Assembly: GCF_000011365.1 (NCBI RefSeq)
Contig: NC_004463.1
Coordinates: 4,326,001 to 4,390,000 of the forward strand
Length of the DNA: 64,000 bases
Direction of reading: 5' to 3'
Source: Bradyrhizobium diazoefficiens USDA 110
Lineage (GTDB): Bacteria > Pseudomonadota > Alphaproteobacteria > Rhizobiales > Xanthobacteraceae
Position 1 is the stretch's first letter. The number at the start of each line of letters is the position of its first letter. Under the pieces are notes generated by a model. It saw nothing but the letters and a program-made list of their open reading frames with translations, was not told the DNA's origin and ran no database searches. The position numbers and the translations under genes were made by a program. Below are positions 44,035 to 52,322 of this stretch, in pieces.

Positions 44035-45201
44035 TTAGTCCTCGAACCCGTTCGGCATGTCGGCTTTCGCAAGTGCTGTGGCGCGCGCCTTCATCCAGCC
44101 GTCGAGGAACGCCTTGTCGTCGGACGGCGGACTGGACTTGCCGTAATCCGCCCAGGCGGCTGCGAGCACCTCTTGCCGCTTGATCAGCTTGTTGTTGTGC
44201 GCGTCCTGCGCATCGCTCCATTGCCCGGCTTCCTTCAGTGCCTTCACCGCGCCAGGATGCACCGGCACCACCCAGTTCTTGGTCTGGCGGTCGGCGGCGA
44301 GACCGCCGGCGCCGGGCGCGGAGTCCTTGTAAGCGTCGTAGTTCACGATCATCGCCTTGGTGATCGCGTAGACCTGGTCGGGTGCTTGCGAGGCGTAGGT
44401 CACGAAGATCGGGTAGGGATAGTTGCCGAGCTCGATCGGCTTGTCCGGCGAGATGCCGGCGCCGCAGGTCGCGACTTGCGGGAAGAAGAACGAGCCGACC
44501 TTCTGCATCCGCGCCCAGCCCTCCTTGTCCTTGGCCGGCAGCGGCGGCCAGATCAGGCCGCGCGGCGAGGTCTCGGCTTCCTTGGCGGGGCCGGTGATGG
44601 TGGTGCCGAAGGCCGCGTCAGTGTCGTTGTTGATCAGGCCCTTCCACATCGCGCCGTAGCTTGCGAACTCGACGACCTTGACGTCCTTCTGCGTCAACCC
44701 GGCGAAGGCGAGCACCGCGAGCGAGTTCTGGTTCAGCGCGGGCGAGCCCACGACGAATCCGACGCGCTTGCCTTTCAGGTCTTTCAGATCTTTCACGCCG
44801 GTATCGGCTGCGACGCCAAGCGAACCGCAATTGCAATCGACGCTCGAGAGCAGGATCTGAAGCGGCTGCGGCCCCCATTCTTTGCTACCGAACTCGAACA
44901 CGCCTTCTTGCGCGAAATAGGTGCCCGATCCCATCGCCGCCGCCGCGGCACGCTTGGCGCGCAGCGGCGCCAGCCGCGCGACGTCGTTGCCTGCGGGGAG
45001 CACGCGCACGTCGGTGCTGTACTTGTCCTTCATCATCTTGCCGACGCCGACCGCGATGTTGAAGCCGGCAGTGCCGGTGTCATAGGCGGTGAACGTCAAT
45101 GTCGGCGGCAGCTTGATGTCTTCGGCCGACGCATAGCGTGTAGACGCAAAAGAAATGCCCGCAACCAAGGCAGGCGCGAGCACGAGCAGCCCACGAAGCA
45201 T
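44035..45201 (-). CDS. TAXI family TRAP transporter solute-binding protein
   Basis: 388 residues. Signal peptide (LLVLAPALVAGISFASTRYASA), then a TAXI-type binding fold: IKLPPTLTFTAYDTGTAGFNIAVGVGKMMK, VGSPALNQNSLAVLAFAG, and a C-terminal helical segment. Ribosome site GGGAGGAAAAC precedes ATG 45201. The thermophile TAXI homologue binds glutamate/glutamine, which agrees with the downstream glutaminase. It is the first gene of the leftward TAXI-TRAP-glutaminase operon. Confidence 0.9.
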   Translation of the reverse strand: MLRGLLVLAPALVAGISFASTRYASAEDIKLPPTLTFTAYDTGTAGFNIAVGVGKMMKDKYSTDVRVLPAGNDVARLAPLRAKRAAAAAMGSGTYFAQEGVFEFGSKEWGPQPLQILLSSVDCNCGSLGVAADTGVKDLKDLKGKRVGFVVGSPALNQNSLAVLAFAGLTQKDVKVVEFASYGAMWKGLINNDTDAAFGTTITGPAKEAETSPRGLIWPPLPAKDKEGWARMQKVGSFFFPQVATCGAGISPDKPIELGNYPYPIFVTYASQAPDQVYAITKAMIVNYDAYKDSAPGAGGLAADRQTKNWVVPVHPGAVKALKEAGQWSDAQDAHNNKLIKRQEVLAAAWADYGKSSPPSDDKAFLDGWMKARATALAKADMPNGFED

Positions 45202-45356
45202 GTTTTCCTCCCAACATCCTCGCTTGGTTCGCGAAGACCTTCTTGCTTGAAAAGATCATGTCATCCGTATCAGGCGATGGCAACGTCGTACCGCGGAGGT
45301 GAAGCGGAGGTCTGACAGATTGTCGCGGGCCACTGACGGCGATAGCGCATCGCTCG

Positions 45357-45473
45357 GCCATGGTTCGAGACGCGCCGTGAGCGGCGCTCCTCACCATGAG
45401 GATGTGTGATTTGCTGCGAAAACCAGCCTCATCCCGATGAGCCTGCCAAAAGCAGGCGTCTCGAAGGATGGCC
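45357..45473. repeat. palindromic intergenic element, family C
   Basis: Fills much of the 314-bp gap between the TAXI gene and the biotin-carrier gene. Modules GGCCATGGTTCGAGACGCGCC, GTGAGCGGCGCTCCTCAC and GCGTCTCGAAGGATGGCC form an inverted arrangement. Related to 16590-16686. The rest of the gap shows nothing clear. Confidence 0.65.
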
Positions 45474-45515
45474 ACAAAAAGATTGCGCAACCACGTCAGG
45501 CGATGCGCATGCGCT

Positions 45516-45737
45516 TCAGCTCGCGACGATCGCGATGGCCTGTCCCTCGGCGACGACGTCGTCGAGTTTGACGAGAAGCGATGTGATCGTGCCGGACGCA
45601 GGCGAGGGTACCGGGATCTCCATCTTCATCGCCTCGACCACCACAACGTCGTCACCATCCGCAACGGTTCCTCCAACTTGCACGGGAGTTGCGCAGATGC
45701 GTCCAGCGACCTCCGTGACGATCTTAATTTCTGGCAT
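45516..45737 (-). CDS. biotin carboxyl carrier domain protein, 73 aa
   Basis: Single biotinyl/lipoyl domain of about 73 residues: biotin attaches to Lys38 in the canonical EAMKMEIP motif; flat beta-barrel pattern with Gly/Pro turns before and after. ATG 45737 was chosen because the family starts here; a longer in-frame ATG at 45764 adds MRRQQKGDG only. A small stand-alone carrier of this type serves acyl-CoA carboxylases. The divergent IclR and carboxyltransferase genes suggest one enzyme system, but the needed biotin carboxylase is not in the window. Confidence 0.88.
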   Translation of the reverse strand: MPEIKIVTEVAGRICATPVQVGGTVADGDDVVVVEAMKMEIPVPSPASGTITSLLVKLDDVVAEGQAIAIVAS

Positions 45738-45831
45738 GCCATCGCCTTTTTGTTGTCGTCGCAAAATGCCTGAGGTAGCGTCGTCTGCAAGTGGAATTTA
45801 ATTCCGCACAGCGGAACAGATGGTAGGGAAC

Positions 45832-46806
45832 ATGGGACGACGTTCGGAGCGGTTGAGTAGGCAAGGTGTGCTCGCTGGCGAAGCCGGTGAGGGTGATGTC
45901 ATCCAGGTGGTGTCGCGCGCGTTCGATGTGTTGCGATGCTTCGAGGGCCACGAGGCGCGGCTCGGCAATCTCGAGATTTCAAATCGCTGCGGCCTGCCGC
46001 GCTCGACGGTGTCGCGGCTCACGCACACGCTGACGCGCATGGGCCAGCTCGTCTATCTGCCGCGCGACCAGAAATATCGCATCGGCCCGAGCGCGGTGGC
46101 GATGAGCGCCTCGATGATGAAGGGCGCGCAGCTGCGCAGCATGATCCGGCAACGCCTGCAAGAGGTCGCTGAGCAACTGCCGGGGACGGTCGGCTTCGTG
46201 GTCCCCGATCGCTTCCATCTCGTCTATCTCCAGTTCGCGCGATCCGCGACTGCGCTCGGCCTGCATGAAGGCACCGGCAGCCGCATCTCGATGGCCTCGA
46301 CCGCTGCGGGCGCAGCCTACACCGCGGCGCTGGCGCCCGAGGTCGGCGATGCCTTCATTGCGGACATGGAGCGCGAAGCTCCCGAGGCGGCCAAGATCCT
46401 GAAGCCTCGCATCGAAGCCAACCGGCAATCGCTGCGCGAGCGCGGCTATGTCACGGCCTGCGGCCTCTGGAGCCCGCACATCAACGGCCTCGCGGTGCCG
46501 ATCTGGTCGCCGCAGTACCAGACCTTCGTCGTCATCACGATCGGCCTTCTGTCTGCGATGTACGACGAGCAGCGTCTGCATGCGGAAGTCGCGCCGCTGA
46601 TGCTCGCGCTGGGCCGATCGCTGGGCAGCCTGCTCGAGGGTGCGGAAGGCGACGTCTTCAACAACCGTATCCCGCGCAAACCGGTCGCAATGGCCGTGCA
46701 CAACAATAACAAGCCGATCAATTCGGAGGGAGTGAATGACCTGGAAGCCGGAACTCGACGAGCTCGCCCGGCGCGAAGCCTTCGCGCGGGAGATGGGCGG
46801 CGTTGA
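45832..46806 (+). CDS. IclR family transcriptional regulator
   Basis: About 324 residues from ATG 45832, with TAGGGAA ahead (ATG 45820 is possible). Winged HTH (VIQVVSRAFDVLRCFEGHEARLGNLEISNRCGLPRSTVSRLTHTL) and an effector-binding IclR domain (LVYLQFARSATALGLHEG, GRSLGSLL). Divergent from the biotin carrier gene and upstream of the carboxyltransferase. Its coding region runs 71 bp into the next gene, which shifts frame relative to it, so the last residues (about 300-324) are dictated by the start of the next gene and may be functionally free. Likely controls the carboxylase, effector unknown. Confidence 0.88.
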   Translation: MGRRSERLSRQGVLAGEAGEGDVIQVVSRAFDVLRCFEGHEARLGNLEISNRCGLPRSTVSRLTHTLTRMGQLVYLPRDQKYRIGPSAVAMSASMMKGAQLRSMIRQRLQEVAEQLPGTVGFVVPDRFHLVYLQFARSATALGLHEGTGSRISMASTAAGAAYTAALAPEVGDAFIADMEREAPEAAKILKPRIEANRQSLRERGYVTACGLWSPHINGLAVPIWSPQYQTFVVITIGLLSAMYDEQRLHAEVAPLMLALGRSLGSLLEGAEGDVFNNRIPRKPVAMAVHNNNKPINSEGVNDLEAGTRRARPARSLRAGDGRR

Positions 46807-48295
46807 CAAGGTCAAGCGACAGCATGACCAGGGCCGGCTGACTGTTCGGGAGCGCATCGACAAGCTGATCGACAAAGGCAGCTTTCACGAGATCGGTGCC
46901 GTCTCCGGCATCGGTGAGTACGATTCCAGCGGCGAGTTACAGAAGTTGACGCCGGCGAACTGCGTGTTCGGCCGCGCGCGCGTGGACGGCCGCACGGTGG
47001 TCGTGGTCGGCGACGATTTCACCGTGCGCGGCGGCTCGGCGGATGCATCGATCTCCGCGAAACCGCTGATGGCGGAGGAGATGGCGCACGACTTCCGTCT
47101 GCCCATCGTCCGTATCATCGAAGGCTCCGGCGGCGGCGGCTCGGTCAAGACCATCGAGACCAAGGGCGCGGCGAACCTGCCGGGTGGCATCGGCGGCACG
47201 CGCTGGTATCGCTTCACGACGGAAAACCTGTCGCGGGTGCCGGTGGTCGCGCTCGGCCTCGGTTCGGTTGCAGGGCTCGGTGCCGCGCGCCTCGCCGCCA
47301 GCCACTATTCCATCATGACCCGGAAGTCCGCGATGTTCGTCGCGGGGCCGCCTGTGGTGAAGGCGCTGGGACAGGACCTCTCGAAGGAGGAACTCGGCGG
47401 CGCCGACATCCAGACCCGCGCCGGCGCGATTGACCATGCCGTCGGCACCGAGGAAGAGGCGTTCGCCTGCGCGCGGCGCTTCCTGTCCTATCTGCCGTCG
47501 TCGGTCTACGAGCTGCCGCCGACCTTGCCCTGCACCGACAATCCCGAGCGTACCGAGGAAGCGCTGATGAACGCGGTGCCGCGCAACCGCAAGCAGGTCT
47601 ACAAGATGCGGCCGATCATCGAGTCCGTTGTCGACAAGGGCTCGTTCTTCGAGGTCGCGAAGAATTTCGGCAAACCAATCATCGTCGGCCTCGCGCGGCT
47701 CGAGGGCAGGGCGGTGCTGCTGCTTGCCAGCGACAGTTTTCACTATGGCGGCTCCTGGACGGCGGATGCGTGCCAGAAGGTGGTGCGCTGGGTCGATTTC
47801 GCCGAAACCTTCCATCTGCCGATCGTCTATCTCATGGACTGCCCCGGCTTCATGATCGGGCTCGATGCCGAGAAGGCGGCGACCATCCGCCACGGCGTCC
47901 GCGTCATGGCCGCGGTCAACCAGACCACCGTGCCCTGGTGCACCGTGATCCTGCGTAACGCGTTCGGCGTCGCCGGCGTGGTGCATCAGCCGGCCGACCG
48001 CTTCTCGATCCGCTACGCCTGGCCGTCGGCCTATTGGGGCTCGCTTCCGCTCGAAGGCGGCATTGAAGCGGCCTACCGCGCCGACATCGATGCGGCCGAG
48101 GACAAGGCGGCGAAGCTGAGGGAGATCGAGGAGCGGCTGAACAAGCTGCGCTCGCCGTTCCGCTCGGCCGAGAAGTTCTGGGTCGAGGAGATCATCGATC
48201 CCAGGAAGACGAGATCGTTGCTCTGCGAGTTCGCAAGGCTGGCCGAGCCGCTGCGAAAAGCCGGACCGCCGGAGAACATGACGATCAGGCCGTAG
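46736..48295 (+). CDS. acyl-CoA carboxylase carboxyltransferase (beta) subunit
   Basis: 519 residues, carboxyltransferase domains of a biotin-dependent acyl-CoA carboxylase, about the size of propionyl- or methylcrotonyl-CoA carboxylase beta. N-terminal half (RLTVRERIDKLIDKGSFHEIG, GGSADASISAKPLMAEEMA, IRIIEGSGGGGS), C-terminal half (VYKMRPIIESVVDKGSFFEV, DCPGFMIGLDAEKAATIRHGVR, VAGVVHQ). The Ala-rich CoA loop GGGGS and GGARLAAS type motifs are present. Which acyl group is carboxylated is not determined. Its start overlaps the IclR gene by 71 bp. Confidence 0.9.
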   Translation: MTWKPELDELARREAFAREMGGVDKVKRQHDQGRLTVRERIDKLIDKGSFHEIGAVSGIGEYDSSGELQKLTPANCVFGRARVDGRTVVVVGDDFTVRGGSADASISAKPLMAEEMAHDFRLPIVRIIEGSGGGGSVKTIETKGAANLPGGIGGTRWYRFTTENLSRVPVVALGLGSVAGLGAARLAASHYSIMTRKSAMFVAGPPVVKALGQDLSKEELGGADIQTRAGAIDHAVGTEEEAFACARRFLSYLPSSVYELPPTLPCTDNPERTEEALMNAVPRNRKQVYKMRPIIESVVDKGSFFEVAKNFGKPIIVGLARLEGRAVLLLASDSFHYGGSWTADACQKVVRWVDFAETFHLPIVYLMDCPGFMIGLDAEKAATIRHGVRVMAAVNQTTVPWCTVILRNAFGVAGVVHQPADRFSIRYAWPSAYWGSLPLEGGIEAAYRADIDAAEDKAAKLREIEERLNKLRSPFRSAEKFWVEEIIDPRKTRSLLCEFARLAEPLRKAGPPENMTIRP

Positions 48296-48691
48296 GCGGC
48301 CCGGCGCGTCACAGAGGCGCGAAAGTCCCGAATCGGACCGACAGGCCCCCCCTTGCCAAGAGCGGGACGGGTTTTCCGCCGCTTGCGATCTGCCTGGAGA
48401 CGGCGCGCGGCCGTGCCTGATAGCGCCGGTCGTGAGGCCGCAACGGGCGTAGGGGGCACCTGTTACCGCTTACCCGCGGGTGTCTGCGATCGCGTTTAAC
48501 CGACGTTAATGATGCCTTCTCAATATGATACATCCAACCTGTTGCAGCCCATGTTGTGGATTGCTCGTAAGTCTTGATTAAGGGAGCCCTCCGCATATTC
48601 CGCCCATGACGGCGAGCGCCGGGATCGAAACCCGGCAGTCTTTTCCGTCGATTTCAGGGGAAGGGCCGCTGCCGTAGCGACGGCAGCCAGG
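48296..48691. other. 396-bp intergenic region, no gene seen
   Basis: No coding pattern on either strand with a usable start. Holds an AT-rich stretch (about 48490-48590) where the tadG promoter may lie, and a hairpin directly ahead of tadG (48668-48687). Confidence 0.5.
48668..48687 (+). promoter_or_regulatory. hairpin immediately before the tadG start
   Basis: GCTGCCGT, loop AGCG, ACGGCAGC: perfect 8-bp stem and 4-base loop ending 5 bp before ATG 48692 and just 5' of CAGG. It could mask or present the ribosome site. Confidence 0.5.
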
Positions 48692-50110
48692 ATGAAACTC
48701 ATGCTCCGCAGCGCAATGCTTCGTTTCGCGAGAGACAGGAAGGCCAACGTCGCCATCATCTTCGCGCTGATGATGGTCCCCACGATCTTTCTACTGGGCA
48801 TGGCGCTCGACTATACGCTGGCCCTGCGCAAGCGGGAGCAATTGAACGCAGCTGCCGACGCGGCCGCGATCGCGGCCGTGAGGCCGGCGATGCTGACGCA
48901 GAGCGACACCACCGTCGTCAAGGCGACCGCGGAAGCCGTCTTCGCAGCGAAGGCGAATCTTCCCGGACTGTCCGCGGTTCCGACACCGACGGTCACTATC
49001 GTCGATTCCGGTCTCGCGCGAACCATCACGGTGTCCTACACCGCGCAGTCCACGAACAATTTCCCCGGCGTTCTCGGCAAGCAGACCTGGCAGGTCGCCG
49101 GTTCCGCGACGGCGAGGGCGTCGAGCGCGCCCAACATGAATTTCTATCTGCTGATGGATGACTCGCCGTCCATGGGGATCGGCGCGACCACGACCGACAT
49201 CAGCAATCTCATCAAATACACCGCCCCCGCGTACCAGTCGGCAGGGGGCTCGCAGAACTGCGGCTTCGCCTGTCATGAAACCAATATCGCTCACGACGGC
49301 GGGACCAAGGATAACCTCGCGATCGCGCGACAAAGAAATATCACCTTGCGGATCGATCTCGTGACGAGTGCCGTCAACCAGTTGCTGAATAGCTGGTCGA
49401 ACTGCCCGCAGTCGGGCGTTTCGGGCGGCGTCATGCAGTGCATGTCGGCGTTGAACAACACCACCTACAAAGCGGCGCTCTATACGTTCGATTTGGGTTT
49501 GAACGCACTGGCCACACTGACCACCCCGACCAGCGCCGGAACCCAGGTTTCCAACATCGCGCTGATGCCGGTCGCCTACCAGAACTGCGTCGTTGTGACG
49601 ACCAACTGCAAGACCGACAATGGCACAGATATCGCCGGCGCGCTTAAAAGCCTCAACGACGTCATGCCCACTCCCGGGCTTGGGAGCAACGCGTCGGGAG
49701 ATACGCCGCAGGAAGTGGTGTTCCTTGTCACCGACGGCGTGGAGGACAAGATCGTCTCGGGCGCTTCGACTTGCCCCAACGCGAGCCTCGCCTCCAACAA
49801 TCGATGCCAGCAGCCGCTCGACACGACGATCTGCACGACCATCAAGAACCGGGGCATTAAGATCGCTGTCCTCTACACGGAATACTTGCAACTTAAGACC
49901 CCCAATATCCCGGTCACGAACAGCTGGTACATGAGCTGGGTGGACCCGTACAACGAGCCTACTTCCTTGACCGGGACCATCGCGCAAAAACTGCAATCAT
50001 GCGCCTCGCCTGGCTTCTATGCCTCCGTCCAAACCGGTGGCGACATTTCCGACGCGCTGACGAACCTCTTCATCAAGGTGGCGTCAAGCACTGCCAGCCT
50101 CGTGCAGTAG
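48692..50110 (+). CDS. TadG-like protein with von Willebrand A domain
   Basis: Tad/Flp-pilus-associated minor component, 472 residues. N-terminal TadE-like anchor (KANVAIIFALMMVPTIFLLGMALDYTLALRKREQLNAAADAAAIAAV, about 19-65), then a vWA domain with the metal-site motif DDSPS (LLMDDSPSMGIG) and a later segment VVFLVTDGVED (beta strand plus Asp). Many Cys in the middle suggest disulfides. Start could also be ATG 48701, which has AGG at better spacing. Followed by two TadE-like genes at 10 and 3 bp. Confidence 0.88.
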   Translation: MKLMLRSAMLRFARDRKANVAIIFALMMVPTIFLLGMALDYTLALRKREQLNAAADAAAIAAVRPAMLTQSDTTVVKATAEAVFAAKANLPGLSAVPTPTVTIVDSGLARTITVSYTAQSTNNFPGVLGKQTWQVAGSATARASSAPNMNFYLLMDDSPSMGIGATTTDISNLIKYTAPAYQSAGGSQNCGFACHETNIAHDGGTKDNLAIARQRNITLRIDLVTSAVNQLLNSWSNCPQSGVSGGVMQCMSALNNTTYKAALYTFDLGLNALATLTTPTSAGTQVSNIALMPVAYQNCVVVTTNCKTDNGTDIAGALKSLNDVMPTPGLGSNASGDTPQEVVFLVTDGVEDKIVSGASTCPNASLASNNRCQQPLDTTICTTIKNRGIKIAVLYTEYLQLKTPNIPVTNSWYMSWVDPYNEPTSLTGTIAQKLQSCASPGFYASVQTGGDISDALTNLFIKVASSTASLVQ

Positions 50111-50120
50111 AGCAAGCGCC

Positions 50121-50678
50121 ATGACTGGTCCAAAGGCTACAACGAGAACGAGGCGCGGCGGTCGCTGCGCAGCTTTCGCCCGGGACAGCAGGGGTGCCAC
50201 GGCCGTCGAATTCGCGCTCGTCGCCGCGCCGTTCCTCGCCCTCATCATTGCGCTCATTCAGACGTTCATCGTTTTCTTTGCGCAGGAATTGCTCGAATCC
50301 GTGGTGCGTCAATCGGCGCGCCTGGTCATGACGGGACAGGTTCAGTCCGCGCAGATGACGCAGTCCGCATTCAAGCAGAAGGTCTGCGACCAGATCGTGA
50401 TCTTGTTCAACTGCAGCGGCATCATGGTGGACATGCAGGTCGCCACGTCGTGGACTTCCGCGAACACGGCCATGCCCTCCCTGACCTTCGACGCTACGGG
50501 TGCGGTCACCAACACCTGGCAGTTCAATCCCGGCGACTCCGGCGATATCGTCGTCCTCCGGGTGATGTATGTCTGGCCTGTCATGCTCGGGCCACTCGGT
50601 TTCAATCTGTCGAATCTTTCCAACGGCAACCGGCTGATCATGGCGTCCGCCGCGTTCCAGAATGAGCCAGGGAGCTGA
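50121..50678 (+). CDS. TadE family pilus-assembly protein
   Basis: 185 residues. N-terminal Arg-rich cytoplasmic end, RDSRGATAVEFALVAAPFLALIIALIQTFIVFFAQELLE pseudopilin-like segment with the conserved Glu, then a periplasmic part with Cys residues (VCDQIVILFNCSG). TadE-like minor pseudopilins are processed by a prepilin peptidase. Second gene of the Tad trio. Confidence 0.88.
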   Translation: MTGPKATTRTRRGGRCAAFARDSRGATAVEFALVAAPFLALIIALIQTFIVFFAQELLESVVRQSARLVMTGQVQSAQMTQSAFKQKVCDQIVILFNCSGIMVDMQVATSWTSANTAMPSLTFDATGAVTNTWQFNPGDSGDIVVLRVMYVWPVMLGPLGFNLSNLSNGNRLIMASAAFQNEPGS

Positions 50679-50681
50679 CTG

Positions 50682-51341
50682 ATGATCGCCGGCCTGTCGT
50701 TTCGCGCACGGGACCTGTGGACCGACGCTCGCGGCGTTGCGGCGACGGAGTTCGCCATCGTGAGTCCGTTCATGCTGCTGCTCTATATCGGCGGCGTCGA
50801 GCTCGGGAACGGGTTGGCCATGAACGTCAAGGTCTCCGCGACCGCGCACAGTGTCGCGGACATGGTTTCGCAGAACACCCAGGTCACAGCGTCCCAGATG
50901 ACCGGCATCCTTGCCGCTTCGACCGCCATCATGGCGCCTTATGCCGTCAAGAGCGGCAGTACCTCCCTGATGACGATCACGGTCTCCGGAGTCTCGACCG
51001 ACAGCAAGGGCAATGCGACGGTGCAATGGAGCACGTCGACCAAATCGGGGGCAGCGCGAACCGTGGGTCAGCAGATGACCTTGTCCCAGTTCACCGCCAC
51101 CGATCCGAAGAATCCCAACAACGCCAACATCTCGCTCATCCTGAGCGAGGTGTCCTATGACTACACGCCCAACCTCGGCTATACGATCGCCGGCACCGTG
51201 CAGCTGACCGACAGCTATTACCTGTTCCCGCGCTGCTCGACCAACAGCCCGGCCAACTCGAGCTTCCCATACTACGACGTGAAGTATCCGGCGACGACGA
51301 CGTGCACATGCGTCCAGCATCTGCAGCAGAAGACCTGCTAG
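50682..51341 (+). CDS. second TadE family protein
   Basis: 219 residues: DARGVAATEFAIVSPFMLLLYIGGVELGNGLAMNVKVSATAHSVADM anchor with conserved Glu, then a periplasmic domain with several Tyr and a final Cys-rich tail (CSTNS ... CTCVQHLQQKTC). AGGGAGC lies before ATG 50682, 3 bp after the previous stop. Tad trio of TadG plus two TadE is common in Bradyrhizobium away from the main tad locus. Confidence 0.86.
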   Translation: MIAGLSFRARDLWTDARGVAATEFAIVSPFMLLLYIGGVELGNGLAMNVKVSATAHSVADMVSQNTQVTASQMTGILAASTAIMAPYAVKSGSTSLMTITVSGVSTDSKGNATVQWSTSTKSGAARTVGQQMTLSQFTATDPKNPNNANISLILSEVSYDYTPNLGYTIAGTVQLTDSYYLFPRCSTNSPANSSFPYYDVKYPATTTCTCVQHLQQKTC

Positions 51342-51647
51342 CGTCGCGACGCGGCGCCGGTTAACCGGGATGCAGGCGGGCAATGCTGGCGTGATGCCGC
51401 TGTCCGACGTGTCAAACGGTCCGATAGGTGCACGTGGCATCTGGCGCGAGGCCACCGCTTGGTGCTGGCAAGGCAAGAGTTCGTACTCTGCGGGTTAATC
51501 ATATCGGTCGCAACGTGTGGCTTATGGGGATTGAAGAGGGCCGCCCGCAAATGCAGCCATTTTCGGCCGCTCTTTAGGCCCATTTCAGCCAAACTGTTAT
51601 CAGTTGCTCGTCGACCGGGGCAGGACCTTTCAATTTGGAGTCCTGCG
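51342..51647. other. 306-bp intergenic region, nothing recognised
   Basis: No convincing ORF or repeat; GC lower near 51480-51600, which could hold the promoter of the following gene. No clear terminator is visible after the TadE gene. Confidence 0.4.
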
Positions 51648-52193
51648 ATGTTCAAGCCGGTTCTTTCTGCGTGTCTCTTTGTTGCCGTCAGCTCTATTGC
51701 TTCGGAAGCACGACCCTACCGCATTGATCACGCGCCCGAGTGCAATGTCATCATGCCCTGCGACTTCTCGTCTTCGCAAACGCGCCGCGAGCGCGTTTCC
51801 AGTTACTCGTCACAGACGCCCCATTCAAGACAACTCACAATGGTCGCCGCTGGCAATGCCGTTCCGGCGGTGAATGCCCCTGGCGATCGGGTCGTCGGCG
51901 GTCGACCGGCCGGTTGCCCGTCGTCCTTCTGCGGTTGCGGCGCGGCCCTGCGCGTGTTTGGTCGTATGGTGCCGGAATTGAATCTCGCGGCTAACTGGCT
52001 ACGTTTTCCGCGCACATCGCCAGCGCCGGGAATGGTGGCGGCACGACGCGGCCACGTGTTCGTCCTGGAGCAGCACCTCGGGGGAGACCTCTGGATGGCG
52101 TATGACGCCAACTCGGGCGGACACGCAACAAGAATGCACGCGCGTTCCTTGCGGGGGTATACGGTCGTCAACCCGCGCGTCGCGACGCTTTGA
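51648..52193 (+). CDS. secreted hypothetical protein, 181 aa
   Basis: Function not recognised; similar uncharacterised proteins are common in Bradyrhizobium. ATG 51648 has TTGGAGTCC ahead. Signal peptide (FKPVLSACLFVAVSSIASEARP), then a Ser/Arg-rich variable part, and a C-terminal conserved-looking block: GRPAGCPSSFCGCGAALRVFG, LNLAANWLRFPR, GMVAARRGHVFVLEQHLGGDLWMAYDANSGGHATRMHARSL. The last block is CHAP/NlpC-like in look (Cys then His), but this is a guess only. A longer in-frame ATG at 51459 lacks signs of coding. Confidence 0.7.
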   Translation: MFKPVLSACLFVAVSSIASEARPYRIDHAPECNVIMPCDFSSSQTRRERVSSYSSQTPHSRQLTMVAAGNAVPAVNAPGDRVVGGRPAGCPSSFCGCGAALRVFGRMVPELNLAANWLRFPRTSPAPGMVAARRGHVFVLEQHLGGDLWMAYDANSGGHATRMHARSLRGYTVVNPRVATL

Positions 52194-52322
52194 GAGCAAG
52201 GCTTCCTGCATCAATGTCGGGCAGGGCATCGGCGACTTGTGTATCCCGCCATGATCACATCATGCCGGTGTCTTGCCCGACGAGTCAAATCGCCTTGCGG
52301 ACGCGTAAGTCATTGATCCGCC

